From assembly GCA_022599775.1 (NCBI GenBank), contig JAHZLQ010000040.1:1-64000 (forward strand): 64,000 bases of DNA. Reading direction: 5' to 3'. The translations under genes and the position numbers were made by a program. Below, in pieces: positions 57,149-64,000 of the stretch (its first letter is position 1; each line of letters opens with the position of its first letter). The DNA comes from Gammaproteobacteria bacterium. Lineage in GTDB: Bacteria > Pseudomonadota > Gammaproteobacteria > Nevskiales > Nevskiaceae. The notes beneath the pieces were generated by a model. It had not been told where the DNA came from. It was given only the letters and a program-made list of their open reading frames with translations, and searched no databases.

Positions 57149-57874
57149 TCAGGCGTTCAGCACCGCCGCGCGTCGCGATCGCGTCGCCATGGCCGCGCGC
57201 CGATACTGGATCAGCGCGATCCCGAAAATGATCGGCAAGCTCATTTCAAAGCCTTCTTCGTAGGCCCCGATGAAGCGGCCCAGCAGGCCCGTGATCTCCA
57301 AGCCAAACCAGTCGTGCGCCCAGGAAATCATTCGATCCAGTATCTTCGAAGCGAACACCGTGACCGTACCCAGCACCAGCGTTTGCATCCACTGATGCTG
57401 CAGGGCATTGCCGCTGCGCAGAAAGCGGATACCGAGGTACAGCCAGTAGAAAATCAGGGCGAAGGCGAACAGCGCGACCATGCCGGCAGGCACTTTTTCC
57501 GTCAGCGGTGCCGGCGAATCGAAATAGTAATTGCTCTTGAAAATGCTGTCGGCGGTGAAGGCCTTGTGCCAGTCCGCTTCGCGCGCGGCGGCGAACAGAG
57601 CCAGCAGGCCGCAGACCACCAGCGGCTTCCTGATCTCGTGTGCGAAGTCGAAACACCACGCTGCCAGCATCAGCCACAAGGGAATGCTGAGCATTTCGAA
57701 CGGACCACGCTCGGAGAACACGGTCTGTTTCTGTTCGGGGCTGAGTATCAGCACCAGTGCCGTCAGGCCCAGTGCATACACCAGCAGGGCGATACTCAAT
57801 ATCCGCAGATTGATTACGTCGAAGCCGCGAACTTCCGCGTATTCCGATCGCGATTCGTAGGTCGAAATCGACAC
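57149..57874 (-). CDS. predicted inner-membrane protein, unknown family
   Basis: 241 residues with about five or six transmembrane segments: LRILSIALLVYALGLTALVLIL near 25-46, MLSIPLWLMLAAWCFDF near 60-77, MVALFAFALIFYWLYLGI near 131-149, LVLGTVTVFASKILDRM near 168-185, and MSLPIIFGIALIQ near the end. The N-terminus is cytoplasmic and polar, the C-terminus basic. I do not recognise the family. The promoter region contains a perfect TATAAT and two palindromes, suggesting regulation. Confidence 0.78.
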   Translation of the reverse strand: MSISTYESRSEYAEVRGFDVINLRILSIALLVYALGLTALVLILSPEQKQTVFSERGPFEMLSIPLWLMLAAWCFDFAHEIRKPLVVCGLLALFAAAREADWHKAFTADSIFKSNYYFDSPAPLTEKVPAGMVALFAFALIFYWLYLGIRFLRSGNALQHQWMQTLVLGTVTVFASKILDRMISWAHDWFGLEITGLLGRFIGAYEEGFEMSLPIIFGIALIQYRRAAMATRSRRAAVLNA

Positions 57875-57943
57875 CGATGGTCACCTCCGGGAATTCATGC
57901 CCGACTGTCGTTTCTCGTGCGTCGGTGTCGCAATGACGCCGCC

Positions 57944-57983
57944 TGACTGAAACAAAACAGTCATTATACGGACAGCGCTGTCC
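57944..57983 (-). promoter_or_regulatory. promoter with flanking palindromes upstream of the membrane-protein gene
   Basis: On the minus strand, a perfect -10 TATAAT (57963-57968). Just upstream, in the spacer, is the 14-base palindrome GGACAGCGCTGTCC (57970-57983). At the predicted start site is the inverted repeat TGACTG/CAGTCA (57944-57949, 57958-57963). The -35 region is poor. An operator function is inferred from position and symmetry. Confidence 0.55.
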
Positions 57984-58067
57984 CGAAGATGAAGCAGCAT
58001 GCAACCGGGCCGGACGCCGCCAGCGCACCCTCCAGCACCAGCCCCAGAAAATGCCCCAGAAGAAGCC

Positions 58068-59084
58068 TTACTCGCTTTCGTGACGCGGAGGACGCGTTGC
58101 CAGCGTGCGCAGCGCATCCAGCGGCGTGGTGCGTCCGGCCAGAACTTCCACAACCTGATGCGTGATCGGCATGTCCACGTTGTAGCGTTGCGCCAGACGC
58201 AGTACCTCCGGCGCAACGCGCACGCCTTCGACCACCTGACGGATTTCGGCCTGCGCCTCGTCCAGGGTCTTGCCCTTGGCCAGCAACAGACCGGTGCGTC
58301 GGTTGCGTGATTGATCGTCGGTGCAGGTCAGCACCAGATCGCCGAGGCCGGCCAGGCCCATGAAGGTGTCGCGCTCGCCGCCGAGCGCCTCGCCCAGGCG
58401 CATGATCTCCGCCAGGCCGCGCGTGATGAGGGCGGCACGGGTATTCGCGCCCAGGCCCAGGCCGTCGGCGATGCCGACGCCGATCGCCAGCACGTTCTTG
58501 ACGGCGCCGCCAATTTCCACGCCGACGACATCCGGCACGTAGTAGGCGCGGAAGCCGCCGAAGTGCAGGGCGTTGACCACGGCTTCGCCGAAGTCGACGT
58601 CGGTGGACGCCACGGTCACGGCGGTGGGAAGGCCCTGCCCGACTTCCTTGGCAAAGGTCGGTCCGGAAATCACGGCGAGCCGGCGCGTACGGCCGGCGCC
58701 CTCGCCGATCACTTCATGAACCAGGCGGCCGGTTTCGGGCTCCAGGCCCTTGCAGGCGCTGATGATGCCCTGAGACTCGCGCAGCAGCGGCTTGATTTCA
58801 CGCGTCACATCGCCCAGCGCGTGACTGGGCACCGCCAGCAATACGTGCTCGGCGCCCGCGACCGCCTTGGCCAGAGAGGGCTCGACCTCCAGTCCGACGG
58901 GAAATTTGCAGCCCGGCAGATAATCCTCGTTCTCGCGCGCCTTGCCCATCGCAAGCAAGGATTCGCCGTTGCGGCCCCACAGGACGATCCCGACGCCACG
59001 TCGGGCCAGATGGATCGCCAGCGAGGTGCCGTAGGAGCCGGCACCGATCACCGCGATGCGTTTGAACAGGGGGGCATCGCTCAT
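58068..59084 (-). CDS. gpsA: glycerol-3-phosphate dehydrogenase [NAD(P)+]
   Basis: 338 residues. It makes sn-glycerol-3-phosphate from dihydroxyacetone phosphate for phospholipid synthesis. Rossmann motif IAVIGAGSYGTSLA near 9-22; ISGPTFAKEVGQGLPTAV; and the catalytic Lys region EIGGAVKNVLAIGVGIADGLGLGANTRAALITRGLAEI. GLAGLGDLVLTCT completes the family pattern. It follows secB by 13 bases in the order grxC-secB-gpsA, as in other gammaproteobacteria. Confidence 0.96.
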   Translation of the reverse strand: MSDAPLFKRIAVIGAGSYGTSLAIHLARRGVGIVLWGRNGESLLAMGKARENEDYLPGCKFPVGLEVEPSLAKAVAGAEHVLLAVPSHALGDVTREIKPLLRESQGIISACKGLEPETGRLVHEVIGEGAGRTRRLAVISGPTFAKEVGQGLPTAVTVASTDVDFGEAVVNALHFGGFRAYYVPDVVGVEIGGAVKNVLAIGVGIADGLGLGANTRAALITRGLAEIMRLGEALGGERDTFMGLAGLGDLVLTCTDDQSRNRRTGLLLAKGKTLDEAQAEIRQVVEGVRVAPEVLRLAQRYNVDMPITHQVVEVLAGRTTPLDALRTLATRPPRHESE

Positions 59085-59097
59085 ACAGTCTTCCGTT

Positions 59098-59592
59098 TCA
59101 GTGTGCGCGTGCAACACCGTCCGCAGCAGCAGGCGTTGTCTCGGCGCCGGGCTCGGCGGCAGCACGTTTGCGGTGTTCCAGATAAAGCGCGTCGAAGTTC
59201 ACCGGCTGCAGCAGCAGCTGCGGGAAGCCGGCGCGCTGCACCAGATCGGCGACCGCTTCTCGGGCGAACGGGAACAGCAGATTGGGGCAGTAGGCGCCGA
59301 GTACGGCGCGCCGCTCTTCGCTGTCCTTGTCGAAACCACGAACCGCGAACAGGCCGGCTTGGTGGACCTCAATCAGAAATGCGGTGTCATCACCGAGTTT
59401 GGTGGTGACGGTGACCGACAGCACGACCTCGACGCTTTCATCGTTCATCGGCTTGGCTGCGGTCTGCAGCTGCACATCCACCTGCGGCTGCCACTGCCGG
59501 GTGAAGACCGCCGGTGCCAGCGGAATCTCGACCGAGGCATCCTTGAGGTAGATCTTCTGCAGCAGCACCTGCTTGGATTCTTCGTTGCTCAT
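59098..59592 (-). CDS. secB: protein-export chaperone SecB
   Basis: Cytosolic tetrameric chaperone that keeps preproteins unfolded and hands them to SecA. 164 residues. Core: LQKIYLKDASVEIPLAPAVF, then EVVLSVTVTTKLGDDTAFLIEVHQAGLF, VLGAYCPNLLFPFARE and GFPQLLLQPVNFDALY. The C-terminal tail (PGAETTPAAADGVARAH) is flexible. It starts 5 bases after grxC, so grxC-secB-gpsA form an operon. Confidence 0.96.
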   Translation of the reverse strand: MSNEESKQVLLQKIYLKDASVEIPLAPAVFTRQWQPQVDVQLQTAAKPMNDESVEVVLSVTVTTKLGDDTAFLIEVHQAGLFAVRGFDKDSEERRAVLGAYCPNLLFPFAREAVADLVQRAGFPQLLLQPVNFDALYLEHRKRAAAEPGAETTPAAADGVARAH

Positions 59593-59597
59593 GAACT

Positions 59598-59867
59598 CTA
59601 TGGACCTTTGACTGCGGCGAGCAGTGGATCGAGCCCGCCTTGATGGTCGAGGGCGGACAGATCGTCAAAGCCCCCGACATGGGTATCGCCGACGAAGATC
59701 TGCGGCACCGTGCGGCGCCCGCCGGTACGCGCGAGCATTTCGTCGCGTCGTGCCGAATCCTCGTCGACCCTGATTTCCTCGATCGAGACGCCCTTGGACT
59801 GCAGCAGGCGCTTGGCCATCATGCAGTACGGGCAGACCCGTGTTGTGTACATCTGTATCTTGCTCAT
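59598..59867 (-). CDS. grxC: glutaredoxin 3
   Basis: 89 residues, glutathione-dependent thiol-disulfide oxidoreductase. The active site CPYC is at residues 12-15, with the cis-Pro in RTVPQIFVGDTHVGGFDDL. ATG 59867 gives the canonical start; the frame is open further upstream. It lies between a rhodanese gene and secB, all on the same strand, which is the order typical of this class. Confidence 0.95.
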   Translation of the reverse strand: MSKIQMYTTRVCPYCMMAKRLLQSKGVSIEEIRVDEDSARRDEMLARTGGRRTVPQIFVGDTHVGGFDDLSALDHQGGLDPLLAAVKGP

Positions 59868-59902
59868 CGAACCTACCCTTCGCTGATCGCCCCGGCTTGC
59901 GT

Positions 59903-60340
59903 CTACTTGCTCGTGACCGGCAGTCCGTCGGTCTGCCAGCCGCTGATTCCACCCTTCAGAGCAAACGCCGTGCCGTAGCCGAGTTTTTTGAGTTCGGAGG
60001 CAACGGATGGAGCCGTAGTACCGATCGCGCAATAGACGATCACCGGGCGTTCCTTGTTCTTGGGCAGTTCCTTGATGCGATCCTTGAGCTTGGCCGCCGG
60101 GATGTTGATGGCGTTGATGATGTGGCCACGCTTGAAGTCGCCTGGCGCCCGTACATCGACGATCGCCGCATCCTGATCGTTGATCAGGCGCACTGCCGCG
60201 CCGGCCGGCAGGCGCTTCTCGCCGCCGAGTTGTGCCAGTGCTTCATTGGCGACCAGGGCAGCCACCGCAACGGCCAGAGCCGTGAACAGGAAAGGGTGGT
60301 CGCCGACGAATTGAAGCAGCGACGGCAAGGATAGATCCAT
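59903..60340 (-). CDS. membrane-anchored rhodanese domain protein
   Basis: 145 residues. One N-terminal transmembrane helix (about 15-35) is followed by a single rhodanese domain (AAIVDVRAPGDFKRGHIINAINIP, VIVYCAIGTTA). The presumed catalytic Cys lies in VYCAIG, and the C-terminal LKGGISGWQTDGLPV is normal. It corresponds to the YibN-type proteins encoded next to grxC-secB. It may carry sulfane sulfur at the membrane; the partner is unknown. It diverges from the envC-like gene. Confidence 0.88.
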   Translation of the reverse strand: MDLSLPSLLQFVGDHPFLFTALAVAVAALVANEALAQLGGEKRLPAGAAVRLINDQDAAIVDVRAPGDFKRGHIINAINIPAAKLKDRIKELPKNKERPVIVYCAIGTTAPSVASELKKLGYGTAFALKGGISGWQTDGLPVTSK

Positions 60341-60418
60341 CGTGGAAAGTGCGCAGTGCGGAGCCGAAAGTGGCCTATGATTGTAACCTTTTTGGCCCCC
60401 GGCCCGATTCGCGACCGC

Positions 60419-61585
60419 ATGATGCGCCGCCGAAACCCCGCTCTGCTGCTTGCCCTGATGATTGGCCTCGGTGCCGGCTGGGGTGCGAATGCCCAGGATC
60501 CCCAGGGCCTTTCCGAGCGTGCCGCGGAGCTCGGCAAGGTGCAGCGCCGCATCGCCGAGGTCGAAAAGACGCTGGCGCGCGATCGCGGTAACCGCGACAG
60601 TGAAGCGCGCGAATTGCGGGCAGCGCAGCGCGAAGTGGCGGCGGCAACCGCCGAGCTGAACGAAATCCGGGCGCGGGTGCAGACCCAATCCGACAAGGTC
60701 GAGGCGATCCGCGATCGTCAGCACCACGAAACGCAGCGTCTGGCCGAGCAGCGCCACGCATTGGGCCAGCAGGTCCGGCTTGCCTATCAGCTCGGTGGGC
60801 AGGCGCAGACGCGGCTCCTACTCAATCAGGAAGATCCGGCCGAACTGTCACGGGTGAGCACCTGGTTCGACTATCTCAATCGCGCCCGTGCCGCGCGTAT
60901 CGCCACGATCCGTCAGCAACTGCAGGTCCTGCTCGACCTCAAGGCCACGCTGGTCGGCGAACTCGAAACCCTGACCGCCTTGCGTGACGAACAGCAGTCG
61001 CGCGTGTCCGAGCTGGACCGGCGTCGACTGGAAAGCGCCAATGAACTGGCGGCCCTGGAATCGAAGCTGCGCAGCCGGGGACAGGAACTGTCGCAACTCC
61101 AGGCCGACGAGCGCGAACTGCGCAAGCTCATCGAATCGCTGCAGGACGCACTGGCGGATGTCCCGCCCGATTTTCCGTCGGACAATCGGCCGTTCGCCGA
61201 ACAGCGCGGTGAGTTGCCGTGGCCGGTGCGCGGCAAGCTGCTGGCCCGTTTCGGGCAATCCAAGGCCGATGGCAAGCTCAAATGGAACGGCGTCTGGATC
61301 GCCGCTGACGAAAAAGCGCCGGTCCGCGCCGTATCCGCCGGGCGCGTCGCCTATGTCGGCTGGATGCATCGTTACGGACTGATACTCGTGATCGAGCATG
61401 GCAAGGGCTACTTCACCCTGTATGGCCACAATGCCTCGGTCGACAAGGCCGCCGGAGAAACGGTGCGCGCCGGCGAGACCATCGCCCAGGTCGGTGCCAC
61501 CGGTGGCCAGGAACGCCCCGGTCTGTACTTCGAGATTCGCAAGGGTTCCGACCCGGTCGATCCGCAAAGCTGGCTGGGAAAATGA
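60419..61585 (+). CDS. envC: murein hydrolase activator EnvC-like
   Basis: About 388 residues: signal peptide (about 1-24), a long coiled coil (about 30-250) and a C-terminal LytM domain. The LytM metal ligands are degenerate: the expected HxGxD reads WNGVWIA, and the late HxH position reads GLYFEIR. This is as in EnvC, which activates amidases AmiA/AmiB at the septum rather than cutting peptidoglycan itself. ATG 60419 or 60422 is preferred; the frame is open from 60356. ctpA and yibQ follow, the usual set. Confidence 0.9.
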   Translation: MMRRRNPALLLALMIGLGAGWGANAQDPQGLSERAAELGKVQRRIAEVEKTLARDRGNRDSEARELRAAQREVAAATAELNEIRARVQTQSDKVEAIRDRQHHETQRLAEQRHALGQQVRLAYQLGGQAQTRLLLNQEDPAELSRVSTWFDYLNRARAARIATIRQQLQVLLDLKATLVGELETLTALRDEQQSRVSELDRRRLESANELAALESKLRSRGQELSQLQADERELRKLIESLQDALADVPPDFPSDNRPFAEQRGELPWPVRGKLLARFGQSKADGKLKWNGVWIAADEKAPVRAVSAGRVAYVGWMHRYGLILVIEHGKGYFTLYGHNASVDKAAGETVRAGETIAQVGATGGQERPGLYFEIRKGSDPVDPQSWLGK

Positions 61586-61733
61586 AGCCGCGCATCGCGC
61601 GCTGAACTCGCCGTGGAAAGGCCGGTCCAAGGGCGGCCATGCCGACGTCTGTGGCCCGCCTGCGATGTGCTACGCTCGCACGAAACCCGTTTCGCAGCTA
61701 GAAATTCCATTGTTTTCCGGAGTCGTAAACCAG

Positions 61734-63086
61734 ATGATCCGATCAGTACGCACGCCGCTCGCCGTTGCCGCGGGCATGTTCCTCGGCTTGTCGGTGGCAC
61801 TCACGCACGGCGTGTGGGCCGACCGCCAGGCCGCCGTGCAGATGTCGGACGAGATGGGCTCGCTGCCGGTCAAGGATCTGCAGACCTTCGTCGAGATCCT
61901 CAATCGCGTGAAGGCGGACTACGTTGAAGAAGTGAGCGACGAGCAACTGTTCGAAAGCGCCATTCGCGGCATGCTCGACGGACTCGACCCGCATTCGGCC
62001 TATCTGGACGCGGAGGAATTCCGCGAGATCACGATCTCCACCTCGGGCAAGTTCGGCGGCCTCGGCATCGAAGTGCAGATGCAGGACGGCTTCGTGCGCG
62101 TGGTCGCGCCGATCGATGAAACCCCCGCCGCGCGTGCCGGCATCCAGCCAGGCGATCTCATCGTCAAGATCGACGATGCGCCGGTCAAGGGTCTGTCGCT
62201 GACCGACGCGGTGAAGAAAATGCGCGGCGACCCCGGTACCAAGATCAAGCTGATGGTGGTCCGCCAGACCGAACCGCAGCCGCTGAACGTGGAACTGACG
62301 CGCGACATCATCAAGGTGTCCAGCGTGCGCAGCCGCATGCTCGAAGGCAAGCTCGGCTACGTGCGCATCAGCACCTTCGCGTCCAACACCGGGCAGACCC
62401 TGGGCACCGAGATCAAGAAGTTGCAGAAGGAAGCCGGCGGCGAACTTGAAGGCCTGATTCTGGACCTGCGCAACAATCCGGGCGGTGTGCTCAACGCGGC
62501 CGTCGAAGTGTCGGATACCTTCCTGGACTCAGGCTCGATCGTCTCGATCAAGGGCCGTGAGGCTGATGCCGGCCGCGAATTCAACGCCACCGCGGGCGAC
62601 GCCCTCGGCGGCAAGCCGCTGGTGGTGATGGTCAATACCGGCTCCGCATCGGCTTCCGAAATCGTCGCTGGCGCCTTGCAGGACCAGCACCGCGCCGTGC
62701 TGGTGGGCGCCAAGACCTTCGGCAAGGGTTCGGTGCAGACCATCCTTCCGCTGCAGAACGATTCCGCGATCAAACTGACCACGGCGCGTTACTACACGCC
62801 GTCCGGCCGCTCGATCCAGGCCGAAGGTATCGAGCCGGACATCAAGATCCGTCCGCTCAAGGTCAGCGAGGTCGAGGACAACGATCTGACGCCGATCACT
62901 GAGGCCGATCTGTCGCGCCATCTCGAAAATCCGGACAGCGAGGACGCCGAGAACGACGGAGCGGCCGATGAAGCCAAGCCCGCCGTCGATTCACCCGAGG
63001 ACCTCAAAGCCCTCGCCGAGAACGACTACGCGCTGTACGAATCGCTGAACCTGCTCAAGGGTCTGGTTATCTCCGGCCGTCGCTGA
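61734..63086 (+). CDS. ctpA: S41A C-terminal processing peptidase
   Basis: 450 residues, periplasmic serine protease. Signal peptide or anchor at 1-29. A PDZ domain at about 95-180 ([20 protein letters not shown], then [13 protein letters not shown]). The catalytic Ser is in [17 protein letters not shown] near residue 304, and the Lys in [16 protein letters not shown] near 330. ATG 61734 is chosen; the frame continues upstream without a better start. CtpA-type enzymes trim lipoproteins and peptidoglycan hydrolases. It lies between envC and yibQ. Confidence 0.94.
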   Translation: MIRSVRTPLAVAAGMFLGLSVALTHGVWADRQAAVQMSDEMGSLPVKDLQTFVEILNRVKADYVEEVSDEQLFESAIRGMLDGLDPHSAYLDAEEFREITISTSGKFGGLGIEVQMQDGFVRVVAPIDETPAARAGIQPGDLIVKIDDAPVKGLSLTDAVKKMRGDPGTKIKLMVVRQTEPQPLNVELTRDIIKVSSVRSRMLEGKLGYVRISTFASNTGQTLGTEIKKLQKEAGGELEGLILDLRNNPGGVLNAAVEVSDTFLDSGSIVSIKGREADAGREFNATAGDALGGKPLVVMVNTGSASASEIVAGALQDQHRAVLVGAKTFGKGSVQTILPLQNDSAIKLTTARYYTPSGRSIQAEGIEPDIKIRPLKVSEVEDNDLTPITEADLSRHLENPDSEDAENDGAADEAKPAVDSPEDLKALAENDYALYESLNLLKGLVISGRR

Positions 63087-63104
63087 CCGTCAGCGGGGCT
63101 TCGA

Positions 63105-63944
63105 GTGCGGGGGCAACTCGAGCTGCGGGCAAGCCTGCTGGCCACCTTGACGCTGCTCGGCGTGCTGTTCGCGCCGAGCGGCCAGGCCGAACCGGCGATC
63201 GCCATCATCATCGACGACATCGGCTACCGCCGCGCCGATGGCCTGCGTGCGCTGGCTCTGCCCGGGGCGCTGGCTTACGCGGTGCTGCCGTTCACGCCTT
63301 ACGGCGTGGAGCAGGCCGCGCTGGCGCGCGACAAGGGTTCCGAAGTGCTGCTGCACCTGCCGCTGGAAGCGCAGAGCGGCGTGCTGCATCCGGCTGCGAT
63401 CCGCATCGATGATGACCGTGCCGCGCTGGCGCGGCGTTTCCGTGACGCCATGCTGTTCCTGCCCGATGTCGACGGCATCAACAATCATCAGGGCAGCCTG
63501 GTCACAGCCAGCCGTCGCGAGATGAACTGGTTGATGTCGGAAATCAGCGCGCTCGGCGGTCTGTACTTTGTCGACAGCAAGACCACCTCGATGAGCGTGG
63601 CCTATGGCACGGCGCGCAGTGCCGGTGTGCCCAGCACGCAGCGTGATGTGTTTCTGGACGATGCGCCGGGCCTCGAAGCCGCGCATCGCCAGTTTCATCG
63701 CCTCATTGCACGCGCCTACAAGAAGGGCACGGCGCTGGCGATCGGCCATCCGCACCCGCAGACCCTGTCGGTGCTTGAGGCGGAGCTGCCGCGGCTTGCC
63801 GACTACGGTGTGCGCCTGGTTTCGCCCGGCGAACTGATCCGTGAACAGAACGGCTTGCAGACGAGGCCGGCCGAGCCGCTGATCAAGGCCGACGCCGGCT
63901 CCGCCACCCCATCAGCAGCCCCGCCGCCGCGACTGGCGCGCTGA
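63105..63944 (+). CDS. divergent polysaccharide deacetylase, YibQ family
   Basis: 279 residues from GTG 63105. Signal peptide (about 1-28, SGQAEP), then the NodB-like fold: IAIIIDDIGYRRADGLRALALPG, EVLLHLPLEAQ, GINNHQGSLVTA and YFVDSKTT, with AIGHPHPQTL near the end. Some NodB metal ligands are changed, hence divergent. It is the usual third gene after envC and ctpA, and is probably involved in septal peptidoglycan metabolism. The Ala/Pro-rich tail is low complexity. Confidence 0.88.
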   Translation: MRGQLELRASLLATLTLLGVLFAPSGQAEPAIAIIIDDIGYRRADGLRALALPGALAYAVLPFTPYGVEQAALARDKGSEVLLHLPLEAQSGVLHPAAIRIDDDRAALARRFRDAMLFLPDVDGINNHQGSLVTASRREMNWLMSEISALGGLYFVDSKTTSMSVAYGTARSAGVPSTQRDVFLDDAPGLEAAHRQFHRLIARAYKKGTALAIGHPHPQTLSVLEAELPRLADYGVRLVSPGELIREQNGLQTRPAEPLIKADAGSATPSAAPPPRLAR

Positions 63945-64000
63945 TCCACGGCGTGACCGCGCAGGCGAAGCCGATCGCCGCCGCGATGATCAGGCCGGTG
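63883..64000 (-). CDS. 3' end of a possible membrane-protein gene, cut by window edge
   Basis: An open minus-strand frame enters from the right edge and stops at 63883-63885. The last 38 residues are hydrophobic (LIIAAAIGFACAV, then a second short hydrophobic stretch) and end in a basic tail (GWRSRRRP), as in many inner-membrane proteins. It would overlap the convergent yibQ-like gene by about 62 bases. It could also be chance. Confidence 0.3.
   Translation of the reverse strand, partial: TGLIIAAAIGFACAVTPWISAPVAAAGLLMGWRSRRRP

Noticed and set aside
60419..61585. Active M23 peptidase
   Set aside because: The LytM metal ligands are missing, so an EnvC-type activator is the better reading.

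Overview
The window looks like part of a high-GC gammaproteobacterial chromosome. The gene families and gene order point towards the Nevskiales/Solimonadaceae or Xanthomonadales side of the class. This is inferred from the dnaA-dnaN-recF-gyrB and rpmH-rnpA-yidD-yidC-mnmE blocks, rpsU-yqeY-dnaG-rpoD, ampD-ampE, secB-grxC-gpsA and envC-ctpA-yibQ. No rRNA or tRNA gene was recognised, so the genus is not fixed. Almost everything is dense, ordinary housekeeping sequence. The accessory material sits in a few small islands.

Layout. 1-1180: 3' part of an IS1182-type transposase. 1200-7550: folB-tsaD, diverging from rpsU-yqeY-dnaG-rpoD. 7697-10071: two convergent Asp-rich outer-membrane barrel paralogues and a pair of monohaem cytochromes c. 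10303-14387: a MAPEG protein, then polyphosphate turnover (ppx convergent with ppk1). 14475-18507: glycerophosphodiesterase, pyruvate kinase, purT, dtd. 18538-19175: three tandem GGA-rich small-RNA units. 19288-24269: lipid A acyltransferase and a four-gene Gld-like ABC exporter. 24266-34346: GNAT, mutM, an Old Yellow Enzyme homologue, apaG, sufT, SIMPL, purEK, a ParA ATPase, DegV and a secreted amidase. 34406-35566: three small genes separated by attC-like sites, with no integrase in view. 35572-45917: origin region with gyrB, recF (carrying two perfect parS sites), dnaN, a candidate oriC, dnaA, rpmH, rnpA, yidD, yidC and mnmE. 45920-47352: IS30 relic, RhuM-Fic gene and a truncated HsdR-like start. 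47349-51701: Nudix hydrolase, inositol-phosphatase-family enzyme, corrinoid adenosyltransferase, BtuF-like protein, AmpE and AmpD. 51756-64000: M16 peptidase, TrmL, glycosyltransferase, gpsA, secB, grxC, rhodanese, envC, ctpA, yibQ and the tail of an unidentified membrane-protein gene.

How it fits together. Replication initiation, segregation and priming are concentrated here (DnaA, DnaN, RecF, GyrB, DnaG, parS). So are envelope biogenesis (YidC/YidD, SecB, LpxL-type acyltransferase, EnvC, CtpA, AmpD/E), de novo purine synthesis (PurE, PurK, PurT), and polyphosphate and corrinoid metabolism.

Best candidates for something new. (1) Three consecutive, evenly spaced RsmX/Y/Z-like RNAs between dtd and the lpxL-like gene. 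Each is predicted at about 121 nt and has a GGA-loop hairpin, a covarying 5' stem and a strong terminator, behind a fixed-spacing upstream box. (2) A DnaG primase in which all four zinc-ligand positions are replaced. (3) A small attC cassette cluster that begins 6 bases after the gyrB stop codon. (4) What looks like the relic of a type I restriction locus at mnmE, where mnmG-rsmG-parAB would usually follow.
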